Source: BQOK01 sp048388525
GTDB lineage: Bacteria > Bacillota > Clostridia > Oscillospirales > Ruminococcaceae
Reading direction: 5' to 3'
NCBI RefSeq assembly: GCF_048388525.1
Contig: NZ_DBGCTQ010000032.1
Span: 1-40,550 of the forward strand
Length of the DNA stretch: 40,550 nt
In this document: piece after piece, positions 1-7,709 of the stretch
Layout of the letters: the number at the start of each line of letters is the position of its first letter
How positions within the stretch are numbered: position 1 is the stretch's first letter
Made by a program: the position numbers and the translations under genes
The notes under the pieces: generated by a model
What the model saw: the letters and a program-made list of their open reading frames with translations, nothing else
What the model was told of the DNA's origin: nothing
The model's database searches: none

Positions 1-1076
1 CCCCCCCGTTGAAAGGAATGTATTATAAAAGCTGTACTGAATCCCATAAGCTCCGCTGTGCCGAGCCCCACGATATTAAAAAACAGCTGTTTTTTCTTTC
101 CTTTTGCTAAAAGCAAATCCGTTAAAAGGAAGATCATTGATCCCAGGATGATCGTAGACAGATATTCGTATCCGCACAAGCTTTTAATGCAGATCGCTGC
201 GAATGCGCCGCCCCAACAAAGGACTTTTTTGGTGGGACGATACGATAAATACAATCCGATGAGCATCGGCATGAACCATGTAAACTCTACCCAATACAAA
301 TTCCGTGCAAAATTTACTACAAAAGGGTACAGCCAGAATACCGCATACCAACATATTGCCATCAGCACATTATATTTTTTTCGCAAAACAAGGCAAATGG
401 AAACAACTACGATTGCCATAAAAAGGCTATTCACAAAATACAAAAAAGGAATCACCGCTTCGCCCATTGCTTTTGTGCACCAATATGCCAGTTTCCCTTG
501 CAGGCCGAATTGGCTCACATAGGGATCCTGCAGATATATCGCTGGCACACGCTTTCCCCAGAGATCGTATATTTTGTATTCCCATATTTGTCCACACCGC
601 TCCGAATCGATCGGTTCCTTTTGCTCCAATCGGATGTACGTCTGCTCATCTTTTTGCCAAACGCTTTCAATGTTCCGGCGCTCTCCATTTTTGAATTCCA
701 CCGCTCCACCCGCCGTGATATACTTTTCTGTCCAAGGATTCGTTGGAATCGCCATAATTGGCTGCTCTAAGCCTATACCTGTTTTAAAATTCTTATCTGT
801 CAGAAAATATGTATAGAGTTTCTCCGTGCGGCCTGTTACAAAATAGTCCCAATTTCTCTTTCCCACCACAGACTGCACGCGTCCTAAGCCATACCATTCC
901 AGTGGATACGCCTCCCCTGCCACAGCGCTCACAATCGCTTGTCCCACAAGAGATTCCGAATCCGCTTGATAGGATGGAAAAGCTGTATTATAAGGATCAA
1001 AGGGGTTTTTCAGATAGGTGAATACTAACAAAAGCACCAGCCCACTTAAGATAGCGCACTTCTTTGCAGTTTTCAT
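1..1076 (-). CDS. Polytopic membrane protein of the polysaccharide operon, 3' end beyond the window
   Basis: The frame is open from an ATG at 1076 to the left edge, giving about 358 residues without a stop, so the gene is truncated by the window. It begins with a hydrophobic signal-anchor (residues about 7-20), continues with a long Trp/Tyr-rich, probably extracytoplasmic part (about 20-205), and then has several membrane-spanning stretches, including a segment with WVEFTWFMPM and one with GYEYLS. It is the last gene seen in the operon, 35 bp downstream of the flippase. The layout resembles GT-C-type glycosyltransferases or other large membrane proteins common in clostridial surface-polysaccharide loci, but I do not recognise a defined family. 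A role in modifying or exporting the glycan is inferred only from context. Confidence 0.75.
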   Translation of the reverse strand, partial: MKTAKKCAILSGLVLLLVFTYLKNPFDPYNTAFPSYQADSESLVGQAIVSAVAGEAYPLEWYGLGRVQSVVGKRNWDYFVTGRTEKLYTYFLTDKNFKTGIGLEQPIMAIPTNPWTEKYITAGGAVEFKNGERRNIESVWQKDEQTYIRLEQKEPIDSERCGQIWEYKIYDLWGKRVPAIYLQDPYVSQFGLQGKLAYWCTKAMGEAVIPFLYFVNSLFMAIVVVSICLVLRKKYNVLMAICWYAVFWLYPFVVNFARNLYWVEFTWFMPMLIGLYLSYRPTKKVLCWGGAFAAICIKSLCGYEYLSTIILGSMIFLLTDLLLAKGKKKQLFFNIVGLGTAELMGFSTAFIIHSFQRG

Positions 1077-1110
1077 AATCCTCCAGAATTCAAACGCGAA
1101 ACCTGATTTG

Positions 1111-2556
1111 TTAGCTTTTATTCCTGAATCGTTCGATCAGTAAAAAGATATTTTTTCGCTTATACAATATAATGCAGAATATACTTCCTATGAGCAAGTA
1201 GCGAACAACGGGCCAGTTGTAAACCAAAACCAACATTGTCATTAGAACTAAAACTATACCTACCAATATGGCTAAAAATCGAAAATCAAAATAGCGTTCT
1301 TTTACATTTCGCTTTTTCAAAATAAGCTTTACGCAGATATAATGGCAGACCATAAACATAAAATAGCTTGCCAAGGTAGTGTACCCCGCCGCTAAATAGC
1401 CGAAGGCCGGAATTAGTAATGCATTCAGCACCATATTCAGCACTGCCACAAAAATGGATGCAATCATGGTAAATCTGTTTGCTTCGTAAAAAAACTCGAC
1501 ATTAATAAATTGCTGGTAAATAAAATTAAATATCACCGCGATTGCAAGCGGTGGAATCACAAAAATAGCTTCGCTGTATTTTTGCGGTGCCATGACCCGA
1601 ATAATTTCAGGTGCGAACAGAATTAAAAGCAGATTAACCACCGTCACTCCCAATGTAAGTGCTCTGTTTAATGCAATATTATCCTTCCCCTCTCCTTTGT
1701 CCATTTTTTGAAACAGCCAAGGGGTGAGAGACGAATTCAAAGCTGAATTAATAAATAGCAGGATCATGGCCGCAGAATGTGCAACGCTATAAATTCCCGC
1801 CTGCGATTTTCCGCAGTATGTTTCAATCATAATGCGGTCAATGTAACTTAAAAAAGTGGCTGATAAGTAGTAAGGAATCAGTGGGATATTCGCTTTTAAA
1901 CCATATAGCCAATACTCTTTATTATAAAATGTTTTTCCCGTACCAAAAAGCAACACTAAAAATACAACCCCAGCTATGGACTCCACGATAGCTTTTGAAA
2001 AAATCGCCGCTTCAGCTTTATATTTAGTGAAATGCATGGCGACGATTCCTATAAGAGGAGTCACCGCTGATATTCCTAAAGTAACGGCAACCATTGCCTT
2101 ATACTTATAGTTAAACCGTTGTTTGGCAGACCAGAATCGCAGAAAAGGCAAAAAGAACAAGTATGTCCATAAAACAATGCATAGGGCGTTGTTAAGTCCA
2201 AGCCATATTTGCCATATCTGCGGCGCCAAAATATAGCTTGCTGAAATTACTAAAGCGGTCACTATACACAACCCTAGTAGGGAAGAAGTAAAGCGGTCCC
2301 GATCTTGCTTAAACTTTACAAGTCCAACAGCAAACGTATTTCCATGTAAGTATAACGAAGTAAACACAAACAGTATTTCCACCCATGAAACAAATACAGA
2401 ATAAGTTCCATACTGCTCTGTACTCATCACTCTTGTGTAAATAGGAATGACCACAAAGGCTATCCCCTTTTGCAGGAAACTGCAGATCATAAACCACAGC
2501 GAAGCTTTTACCGGTTCTCCCATGTATTTATATTTGGATATAAAATTATTCCTCAT
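1111..2556 (-). CDS. Wzx-type polysaccharide flippase (MATE/MOP superfamily)
   Basis: About 481 residues with some twelve to fourteen hydrophobic helices spread over the whole length, the usual size and pattern of Wzx/RfbX O-unit flippases. The N-terminal stretch with KASLWFMICSFLQKG and then YTRVMSTEQYGTYS is typical of the family (an early Pro/Gly-bearing helix, then a conserved E-Y/F-G motif). It would move the undecaprenyl-diphosphate-linked repeat unit across the membrane. I chose the ATG at 2556, which overlaps the last codons of the upstream cytidylyltransferase gene by 11 bp and precedes the conserved N-terminus; an open extension to 2625 runs antisense-free but inside the upstream gene and is unlikely. 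Together with the Wzy-like gene at 8869-10293 it indicates Wzx/Wzy-dependent synthesis. Confidence 0.9.
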   Translation of the reverse strand: MRNNFISKYKYMGEPVKASLWFMICSFLQKGIAFVVIPIYTRVMSTEQYGTYSVFVSWVEILFVFTSLYLHGNTFAVGLVKFKQDRDRFTSSLLGLCIVTALVISASYILAPQIWQIWLGLNNALCIVLWTYLFFLPFLRFWSAKQRFNYKYKAMVAVTLGISAVTPLIGIVAMHFTKYKAEAAIFSKAIVESIAGVVFLVLLFGTGKTFYNKEYWLYGLKANIPLIPYYLSATFLSYIDRIMIETYCGKSQAGIYSVAHSAAMILLFINSALNSSLTPWLFQKMDKGEGKDNIALNRALTLGVTVVNLLLILFAPEIIRVMAPQKYSEAIFVIPPLAIAVIFNFIYQQFINVEFFYEANRFTMIASIFVAVLNMVLNALLIPAFGYLAAGYTTLASYFMFMVCHYICVKLILKKRNVKERYFDFRFLAILVGIVLVLMTMLVLVYNWPVVRYLLIGSIFCIILYKRKNIFLLIERFRNKS

Positions 2557-2980
2557 AGGCCTTTTTCCCAATCTGCCGCCGAATAATTGTTGAGGATACG
2601 CCTTTTGTATGGGGCAAAAATACAAGCTTTACACCTATTTTTCCTAATGTTTTTTTATATTCTTCGTAAAGCGCTGAATTTTCCCAGTCATCCCCATGAA
2701 ACATCGCATCAAATCTTAATTGTTCCCATGCAGCGTATTTATTCATATCTTCCTGCCAAACCACACGATCCACATAGCGAATAGCTTGTACAATTTCAAA
2801 CCGGTTTTCTTGGCAAATGATGGGGTATTTTTTTTTATACTCTCTCGCCAACGCATCCGTACTAACGCCTACAATCAAATATTCGCACTGTTCCTTCGCC
2901 CTGCGCAAAATATTCAAATGTCCAACATGGAACATATCGAATACGCCCGTAGTATATCCGATTTTATAAGGTTTTTTCAT
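2546..2980 (-). CDS. Glycerol-3-phosphate cytidylyltransferase-like nucleotidyltransferase (TagD family)
   Basis: A 144-residue protein, the normal size for single-domain TagD/cytidylyltransferase-like enzymes. The nucleotide-binding HxGH signature is HVGH at residues 18-21 within GVFDMFHVGHLN; the RYVD region follows at about 68-71, FHGDDW is at 94-99 and the substrate/nucleotide motif TKGVSST at 125-131. The family joins CTP to glycerol-3-phosphate or a related phospho-alcohol and releases pyrophosphate. The ATG at 2980 has GGAG about 9 nt upstream and lies inside the end of the GDPD-like gene. Its place beside a LicD protein suggests it makes the CDP-alcohol (CDP-glycerol is the simplest guess) that LicD would use. 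The exact alcohol cannot be read from the sequence; CDP-ethanolamine or another CDP-alcohol is possible. Confidence 0.88.
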   Translation of the reverse strand: MKKPYKIGYTTGVFDMFHVGHLNILRRAKEQCEYLIVGVSTDALAREYKKKYPIICQENRFEIVQAIRYVDRVVWQEDMNKYAAWEQLRFDAMFHGDDWENSALYEEYKKTLGKIGVKLVFLPHTKGVSSTIIRRQIGKKAYEE

Positions 2981-3914
2981 TGCTCCCGTCTCCTTCCGAA
3001 AACCCCAGATCGGTCAAAAAGGCATCTGCACCCTTTTCTTCCCATTCCCGCATTTCTTTGGTTTTATTGACAGTAGCCACTATAACCTGAGCTCCTACCT
3101 TATGAATCGCTTCGAATGTGTGCGGATTTGTAAAGGGCTTTCCGTGATCACAGGCTACCGCCTTAATTCCTGTTTCTTGCAAAAACAATGTTAGTTGTTC
3201 CAGCGGAATTTGAATGTCCCGCATACCGTAAATAACGCTGTGAAAAGAAAAATCGGCCATCATTTTATAAAAGTAAACAGGGCTGTGCGCTTGTGGAATC
3301 ATTCTCTCCCAAATTCCCACGCCCTGCGTGCGGCATAGCATTTCCAACAGCGCAAACCGCGCGCGAACCGTTTCATCGTATATATAATGCAAGCTTTTCA
3401 CTGAAACAATAAAATACGCGTCAGAATATTCTTTTGCTAACATGACCAGTCCGTTTAAATCCAAAGGCGTGTATGCGTCATTAAGCCGCACCCGCATAAA
3501 ACGTGCGTATTCCATAGGCTTCTGTTCAGGAATTTCACGCACTGCTTCCGAATAGGGGATGAATCTGTTTTCGTCTATTTGCCGCCAGTCATGGCATAAA
3601 ACCGGCAACCCTTCTTTTGTAAGGCTGATGTCCGTTTCGAAAACGCGGCAGCCTTTGCGATAGTTTTGGAGAAAAGCTTCTTTGGAATTTGTGTAAGCGA
3701 TCCCATCTGCCGCTCCCATTGCATGGGCATACAATGAGCCTTTCTGCCAGGAATAATCGAATGCTTGTTTCAGATTGCCGTTTAAAATCAATCCCTTGCG
3801 AATTGTTAAAAGCTCTTCATATACTTTTCCCATCTCATAGCTTTGCTCGCTGATTGCCCGGCTGAGATAGCTCAGTTTTCTTCGTTTGTTCCAGAAGTAA
3901 TTTTTTATCCCCAT
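2964..3914 (-). CDS. Glycerophosphodiester phosphodiesterase-family protein
   Basis: About 316 residues. After an N-terminal stretch of roughly 70 residues without a recognised domain comes a GDPD-type TIM barrel: an early His in YAHAMGAADG, then NSKEAFLQNYRKGCRVFETDISLTKEG with the characteristic E-x-D pair, followed by PVLCHDW with the second catalytic His. The C-terminal part has the VATVNK and GADAFLTD stretches seen late in GDPD barrels (there usually as WTVN and G-DGI-TD). Such enzymes hydrolyse glycerophosphodiesters to an alcohol and glycerol-3-phosphate. No signal peptide is visible, so it looks cytoplasmic. I chose the ATG at 3914 because it has AGGA at good spacing; a GTG at 3929 would overlap licD by 4 bp. 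Located between licD and the cytidylyltransferase, it may supply or recycle glycerol phosphate. Confidence 0.85.
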   Translation of the reverse strand: MGIKNYFWNKRRKLSYLSRAISEQSYEMGKVYEELLTIRKGLILNGNLKQAFDYSWQKGSLYAHAMGAADGIAYTNSKEAFLQNYRKGCRVFETDISLTKEGLPVLCHDWRQIDENRFIPYSEAVREIPEQKPMEYARFMRVRLNDAYTPLDLNGLVMLAKEYSDAYFIVSVKSLHYIYDETVRARFALLEMLCRTQGVGIWERMIPQAHSPVYFYKMMADFSFHSVIYGMRDIQIPLEQLTLFLQETGIKAVACDHGKPFTNPHTFEAIHKVGAQVIVATVNKTKEMREWEEKGADAFLTDLGFSEGDGSNEKTL

Positions 3915-3925
3915 TTTATTTTTCC

Positions 3926-4762
3926 TCACAATTTGACCTGGAATGGCACATGTCCCCTACGTTGCTCTTCAGGCGGAAGCTTCATATAATCCCCATACAG
4001 TTGTCTCAGAACTTTATCCCACTCCTTGGGGGCACGATAAAGCTTTCCGCGGTAATATACTTTTTTGGCCGGCTCATACCATCCTTGCGGCATCGTTTGC
4101 TTTTTGAAGTCATAGTGACTTGCCCAACTCACGTAATTCTCTTCAGCTTTACCGTTCCAACTTTTCATTAGTTTTTCTGTATGAATACGCATGCCTTCAT
4201 ATGAAAAAAAGGATAGTAAAAAGTGCAGTATCTTCCCTTTGAAATGCAGTTGCTCATAACTATTACGCACTCTATTGTTTACCATACGTTTCATCAGTGC
4301 GATCCTTTTTCCCAAGAATTGATATCTTATTTTATTATGAACCGGGGCGTCATCCAGTGGAAAAATGTCAATCCATAATTCCTTGTATTTTAAATCAACG
4401 TTTTTTTCATGATGTAAACTATATAGCGTTCCACTTTTATTGAGTCGAAGTACAAACAATCGGAAACAAGGATCATTTTCAAAACAGTGAATATGAAAAG
4501 GTTCTCCCTCTGGTCGAGCAAGCATAAGCTCTTTAAAGTGCTCAAAATCATTTCGCGGCATCGCAACATCAATGTCATCGTCCCAGGGAATGGGCCCCTG
4601 ATGTCTCACTGCGCCCAGCAGCGAACCTGCAATAAGATAATACTTTAATCGGTTGGCTTCACAAATCCGGGAAAACTCATCTAATATCTGCTGTCCCGTT
4701 TCATGTACTTGTTCGATAATTTTTTGATCCAAATGCATATTTCTTTCCAAAAAATGTTCCAT
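3926..4762 (-). CDS. LicD-family phosphotransferase
   Basis: A 278-residue protein with the LicD nucleotidyltransferase-fold signature: GSLLGAVRH at 46-54 and PWDDDIDV at 59-66, where the Asp residues would bind metal. LicD proteins transfer a phospho-alcohol (classically phosphocholine, in other members other phosphodiester-linked groups) from a CDP carrier to a glycan. The ATG at 4762 has an AGAGG box upstream. It sits directly before the GDPD-like and TagD-like genes, so a three-gene phospho-alcohol decoration module is likely. No choline kinase or LicC-type cytidylyltransferase is visible nearby, which argues weakly against phosphocholine and for glycerol phosphate or another alcohol. Confidence 0.9.
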   Translation of the reverse strand: MEHFLERNMHLDQKIIEQVHETGQQILDEFSRICEANRLKYYLIAGSLLGAVRHQGPIPWDDDIDVAMPRNDFEHFKELMLARPEGEPFHIHCFENDPCFRLFVLRLNKSGTLYSLHHEKNVDLKYKELWIDIFPLDDAPVHNKIRYQFLGKRIALMKRMVNNRVRNSYEQLHFKGKILHFLLSFFSYEGMRIHTEKLMKSWNGKAEENYVSWASHYDFKKQTMPQGWYEPAKKVYYRGKLYRAPKEWDKVLRQLYGDYMKLPPEEQRRGHVPFQVKL

Positions 4763-4776
4763 GTTTTAAACCTCTT

Positions 4777-5424
4777 CTACAGAAATTTCAAAATATCTGC
4801 CGGGCATTGCGCTGCGCCCAAGGTCAGAGAATTCTGTGGAACATCTTTAACCCCTTTAAACCCATATCCATACGTAACGCCGATAAAGTTCACTTGTGCC
4901 TGGGCAGCGCCCTCGCTGTCATGCTGTGTATCTCCGACCAACACCGCCCGGCAGGGTTCTTCTATTTCCAGGCAATATAGGCATTCCAGAAGGATATCCC
5001 GCTTACTCTTAATTCCGAGATCATCCGCACCTTTCATCGCTTGGCAATACTGGGCAATCCCTTTTTGCTGCAGCAGTCTGACTGCATAGTCTTCTCGTTT
5101 ATAGGTTGCTACGCCTATCTTTATATTTCGGCTTTTAAATTGATTCAAAATTGCAAAAACCCCATCATAGACATTGGCTCCTAACAGGTCCACATTGCTA
5201 TAACGATCACGAAAAATGCCGGTAGCCCGCGCCGCTTCTTTTTCGGTGAGTCCGCAATATTTTATAAACGAATGTTTTACAGGCGGCCCAATAAACTTTA
5301 GAATTGTTTGTCTTTCTAATGGCCGGATTCCCATTGTCGCTATCGTGTATTTAACCGCGCTCAATACTCCGGGGGCAGTGTCCATAAGCGTACCATCCAA
5401 ATCAAAAACCACTGCGGAATACAC
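4777..5424 (-). CDS. HAD-family phosphatase (phosphoglycolate phosphatase-like)
   Basis: A 215-residue HAD hydrolase. Motif I is VFDLDGTLMD with the nucleophile Asp8 and Asp10, motif II is the Thr in GVATYKRE, a Lys follows in the GIKSKRDI region, and motif IV is VGDTQHDSEGA. The insert between motif I and II is the helical cap typical of phosphoglycolate phosphatase-like members. The GTG start at 5424 is supported by an AAAGGAG box 7 nt upstream. In the operon it follows the aldolase and the CMP-sugar synthetase. By analogy with KdsC or the Neu5Ac-9-P phosphatase step, it could dephosphorylate a sugar-acid phosphate before CMP activation. This is inference from neighbours; the substrate is not readable from sequence. 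Confidence 0.85.
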   Translation of the reverse strand: MYSAVVFDLDGTLMDTAPGVLSAVKYTIATMGIRPLERQTILKFIGPPVKHSFIKYCGLTEKEAARATGIFRDRYSNVDLLGANVYDGVFAILNQFKSRNIKIGVATYKREDYAVRLLQQKGIAQYCQAMKGADDLGIKSKRDILLECLYCLEIEEPCRAVLVGDTQHDSEGAAQAQVNFIGVTYGYGFKGVKDVPQNSLTLGAAQCPADILKFL

Positions 5425-5448
5425 TGCAATCTCCTTTATTTTAAAATT

Positions 5449-7035
5449 TCACAGTTTGTAAAGCGAAGGAGTGATAAAGAAAAGTTCTGCCATCTTCGAC
5501 AGTTCGTTTAAGCATTTTTGCGCTTTCTGATTGATCTCTCCATAAGCAGCCGGGTCCCCTCCCATAAACTGGTATTTATCAGAAAAATTTTCTGTTCCTG
5601 CACAAAAGCCATCCATACCTGCAACAGCGATCTTCTTTTGCCCCGCATGCACCAAGATATATAAAAGCACTAATGTAGTATTATCAATCGCAGCGCTGGT
5701 TTTTACAGCATTTCCTATACAGAAAAGCCCTTCTGGGCTTGCTTTGGCGTCCGGCATGTTCGAAGCAAGCAAGCAACTCACCATATTATTCTTTTCGCGG
5801 TGATATCGTTGATATCGCTTTTCGTTTTTAAAGAAGATCGCATCGGCAGGGATTCCGTCGTACAAACGATTCAGATGAATCACATAGGGCTTGGTTTTAT
5901 GAATGTATTCTTTGATGCTTTCTGTGTTTTTTCTGACACTGTTCCCTGTTGCAACAATTAAAACCGCTCTTCCACCAATTTTTTTCAGAAGTCTATCATA
6001 GCTTTGCTTATCATCCCATTTTGGCTTCAATTGGGCCGCCGCATAGGCATTTTCAATATAATCTCTATCGAAACTCGTCCGTTTGGCGGTGGGAATAAAT
6101 TGTAAAATTCGTGCGATAGAACGCACAGAGATCGTCTTTTTCTTAATAAGATGATCCACATATTTTGGGTGACAGCGATATACCGCCGCCAGATAATATA
6201 GAAAGGAGTATCCCCACTTTCCGTCTTGTTGGTATTTGCTGATTTCAGTATCAATCAATTCACTGGCAATTGATAGATCATATTTGTTTTTCTCCCTTAA
6301 ATTACAGTAATTCATCAACAATTCAAGACCCGCATTCCCAGCTGATTTCCCCATCCCATACAGCGACGCGTCGATTATTATCTTGCGCTGGGTGTGCTGC
6401 TCTATTAGAGCTACCGCGTTTGAATAGGCCAACTGAAAGTTGTTGTGAGCATGATAGCCAATTACAATCTCCGCGGGTAAATTGCGATCGAATAGCGTAT
6501 ATAAATGCATAACATCATCTTTTTGCATAAAACCGTATGTATCCACGATTGAGACCGCATAAGGCCGCATTTCTTCCAGCTTTTTTAAAAGGGCAAGCAG
6601 CTCCAAATCTGAATAATCCGTAATAGAAACAGGCTGTGCAAACACTTTATATCCCCTCTGCTGAATCTGCCTGCACAACTCAAGCGCACTATCAATGTTT
6701 TCCTTTTTAAAAGTAACGCGGATGCCGTCCACATCTCTTTCGTCTCTGCTCCCAATTTCATCCATTTGGCACTGCCCGTAATCCAGAATCATGACTTTCA
6801 TGGTATTTGGCGCGGATTTTCCCTCTAAGATCCATCGTGCATCCTGTGTGCAGGAAAACACAGAACGGTTTCGATCATAAATCGTTCCTTTACGGATATA
6901 TCCAAGCTCAATAATATCTACTCTGGCATCCACAAGTCCACAGTACAAATTTCGGATAGCCGTTTCACCAAAATCCCAATTATTTATAAAACCGCCGTCC
7001 CGCAAGGTGCAATCAAGCAAGCATATTTTATTCAT
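5449..7035 (-). CDS. HMGL-type pyruvate aldolase fused to a GT42/DUF115-like domain
   Basis: A 528-residue two-domain protein. Residues 1-300 are an HMGL/DRE-TIM metallolyase: DCTLRDGG at 8-15 carries the family Arg12/Asp13, VDTYGF follows at 164-169, the metal pair is H195 and H197 in GYHAHNN, and GMGKSAGNAGLELL at 227-240 is the conserved late motif. Such enzymes make or break 4-hydroxy-2-oxo acids using pyruvate (compare 4-hydroxy-2-oxovalerate aldolase). Residues from about 355 onward form a second Rossmann-like domain with a glycine motif TGNSVRKN (363-370) and AGMDGF (472-477), the same spacing style as in GT42 sialyltransferases and DUF115 proteins. The start at 7035 has a GAGGAA box and lies 1 bp after the CMP-sugar synthetase gene. 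It may build a 2-keto-3-deoxy sugar acid for CMP activation; product unknown. Confidence 0.85.
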   Translation of the reverse strand: MNKICLLDCTLRDGGFINNWDFGETAIRNLYCGLVDARVDIIELGYIRKGTIYDRNRSVFSCTQDARWILEGKSAPNTMKVMILDYGQCQMDEIGSRDERDVDGIRVTFKKENIDSALELCRQIQQRGYKVFAQPVSITDYSDLELLALLKKLEEMRPYAVSIVDTYGFMQKDDVMHLYTLFDRNLPAEIVIGYHAHNNFQLAYSNAVALIEQHTQRKIIIDASLYGMGKSAGNAGLELLMNYCNLREKNKYDLSIASELIDTEISKYQQDGKWGYSFLYYLAAVYRCHPKYVDHLIKKKTISVRSIARILQFIPTAKRTSFDRDYIENAYAAAQLKPKWDDKQSYDRLLKKIGGRAVLIVATGNSVRKNTESIKEYIHKTKPYVIHLNRLYDGIPADAIFFKNEKRYQRYHREKNNMVSCLLASNMPDAKASPEGLFCIGNAVKTSAAIDNTTLVLLYILVHAGQKKIAVAGMDGFCAGTENFSDKYQFMGGDPAAYGEINQKAQKCLNELSKMAELFFITPSLYKL

Positions 7036-7036
7036 T

Positions 7037-7693
7037 TTATTGTTTCCTCAAAGTGTTCATATAAATAGCATTCGCTACTTCGAAGTCATCCGGGTAATCA
7101 ATATCAATTTCCTCAAAGCTCCGCGCTTCACAAATATACGGCTTACATCCCACACGGCGCCCATATTTATGAAAAACCTCTTTCGTAAATACAAATGCAT
7201 CCGAGGTTTCTACATATAGCGGCTCAAGATCTTGTGTTCTTGGCAAATGTGCAGGATCAAAATTCAAGGGTTTGTTCCCCGACCAAACAAACTGCTGCAT
7301 TTTTTGCGCTATAAACGCTGAATCATATTCTCCGCTTTGAACCGCACGAATACAATTATCCAAGCTGCTGCTGCGTGTAAAAGGACCGGTCGCATGGGTT
7401 GTATAATAAATATCCGCATCTACCGTTTTGAGGAATTCTCTTAAAATATTATTTGAGTTTATAGAGTCTTGGTCTAAAAATTCCGGACGTTTTTTAAAGC
7501 AGACCCCCGGCAGTAAATAAGGAACAATTTCTTCCGAACTACAATAGACATATGCTTCTGTGGTCAGCCGGGAGCCTAAAACCGCTTTTTGAATAAGATG
7601 TATCAGTGGCGTCCCATCATCGAAACGTTTCATATTCTTCCCGGGAAACCTTTGACTGTTCAATTTGATGGGTATCATTGCGACTACTTTCAT
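7037..7693 (-). CDS. CMP-sugar (acylneuraminate-type) cytidylyltransferase
   Basis: A 218-residue protein, the usual size of NeuA/KdsB-like CMP-sugar synthetases. The nucleotide-binding N-terminal motif is IPIKLNSQRFPGKN at residues 7-20, the counterpart of the family's IPAR-GS-R-P-KN. The mid-region THATGPFTRSS and the metal-binding tail EEIDIDYPDDFEVA near the C-terminus are also typical. The family activates 2-keto-3-deoxy sugar acids (sialic, legionaminic, KDO) as CMP-sugars. The ATG at 7693 has an AGAGGAA box. It lies between the aldolase fusion and a sialyltransferase-like gene, so a CMP-activated keto-acid sugar is almost certainly part of this glycan. No NeuB or NeuC is in the window, so which sugar is open. 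Confidence 0.9.
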   Translation of the reverse strand: MKVVAMIPIKLNSQRFPGKNMKRFDDGTPLIHLIQKAVLGSRLTTEAYVYCSSEEIVPYLLPGVCFKKRPEFLDQDSINSNNILREFLKTVDADIYYTTHATGPFTRSSSLDNCIRAVQSGEYDSAFIAQKMQQFVWSGNKPLNFDPAHLPRTQDLEPLYVETSDAFVFTKEVFHKYGRRVGCKPYICEARSFEEIDIDYPDDFEVANAIYMNTLRKQ

Positions 7694-7709
7694 TCTGTTT
7701 TCCTCTTCT

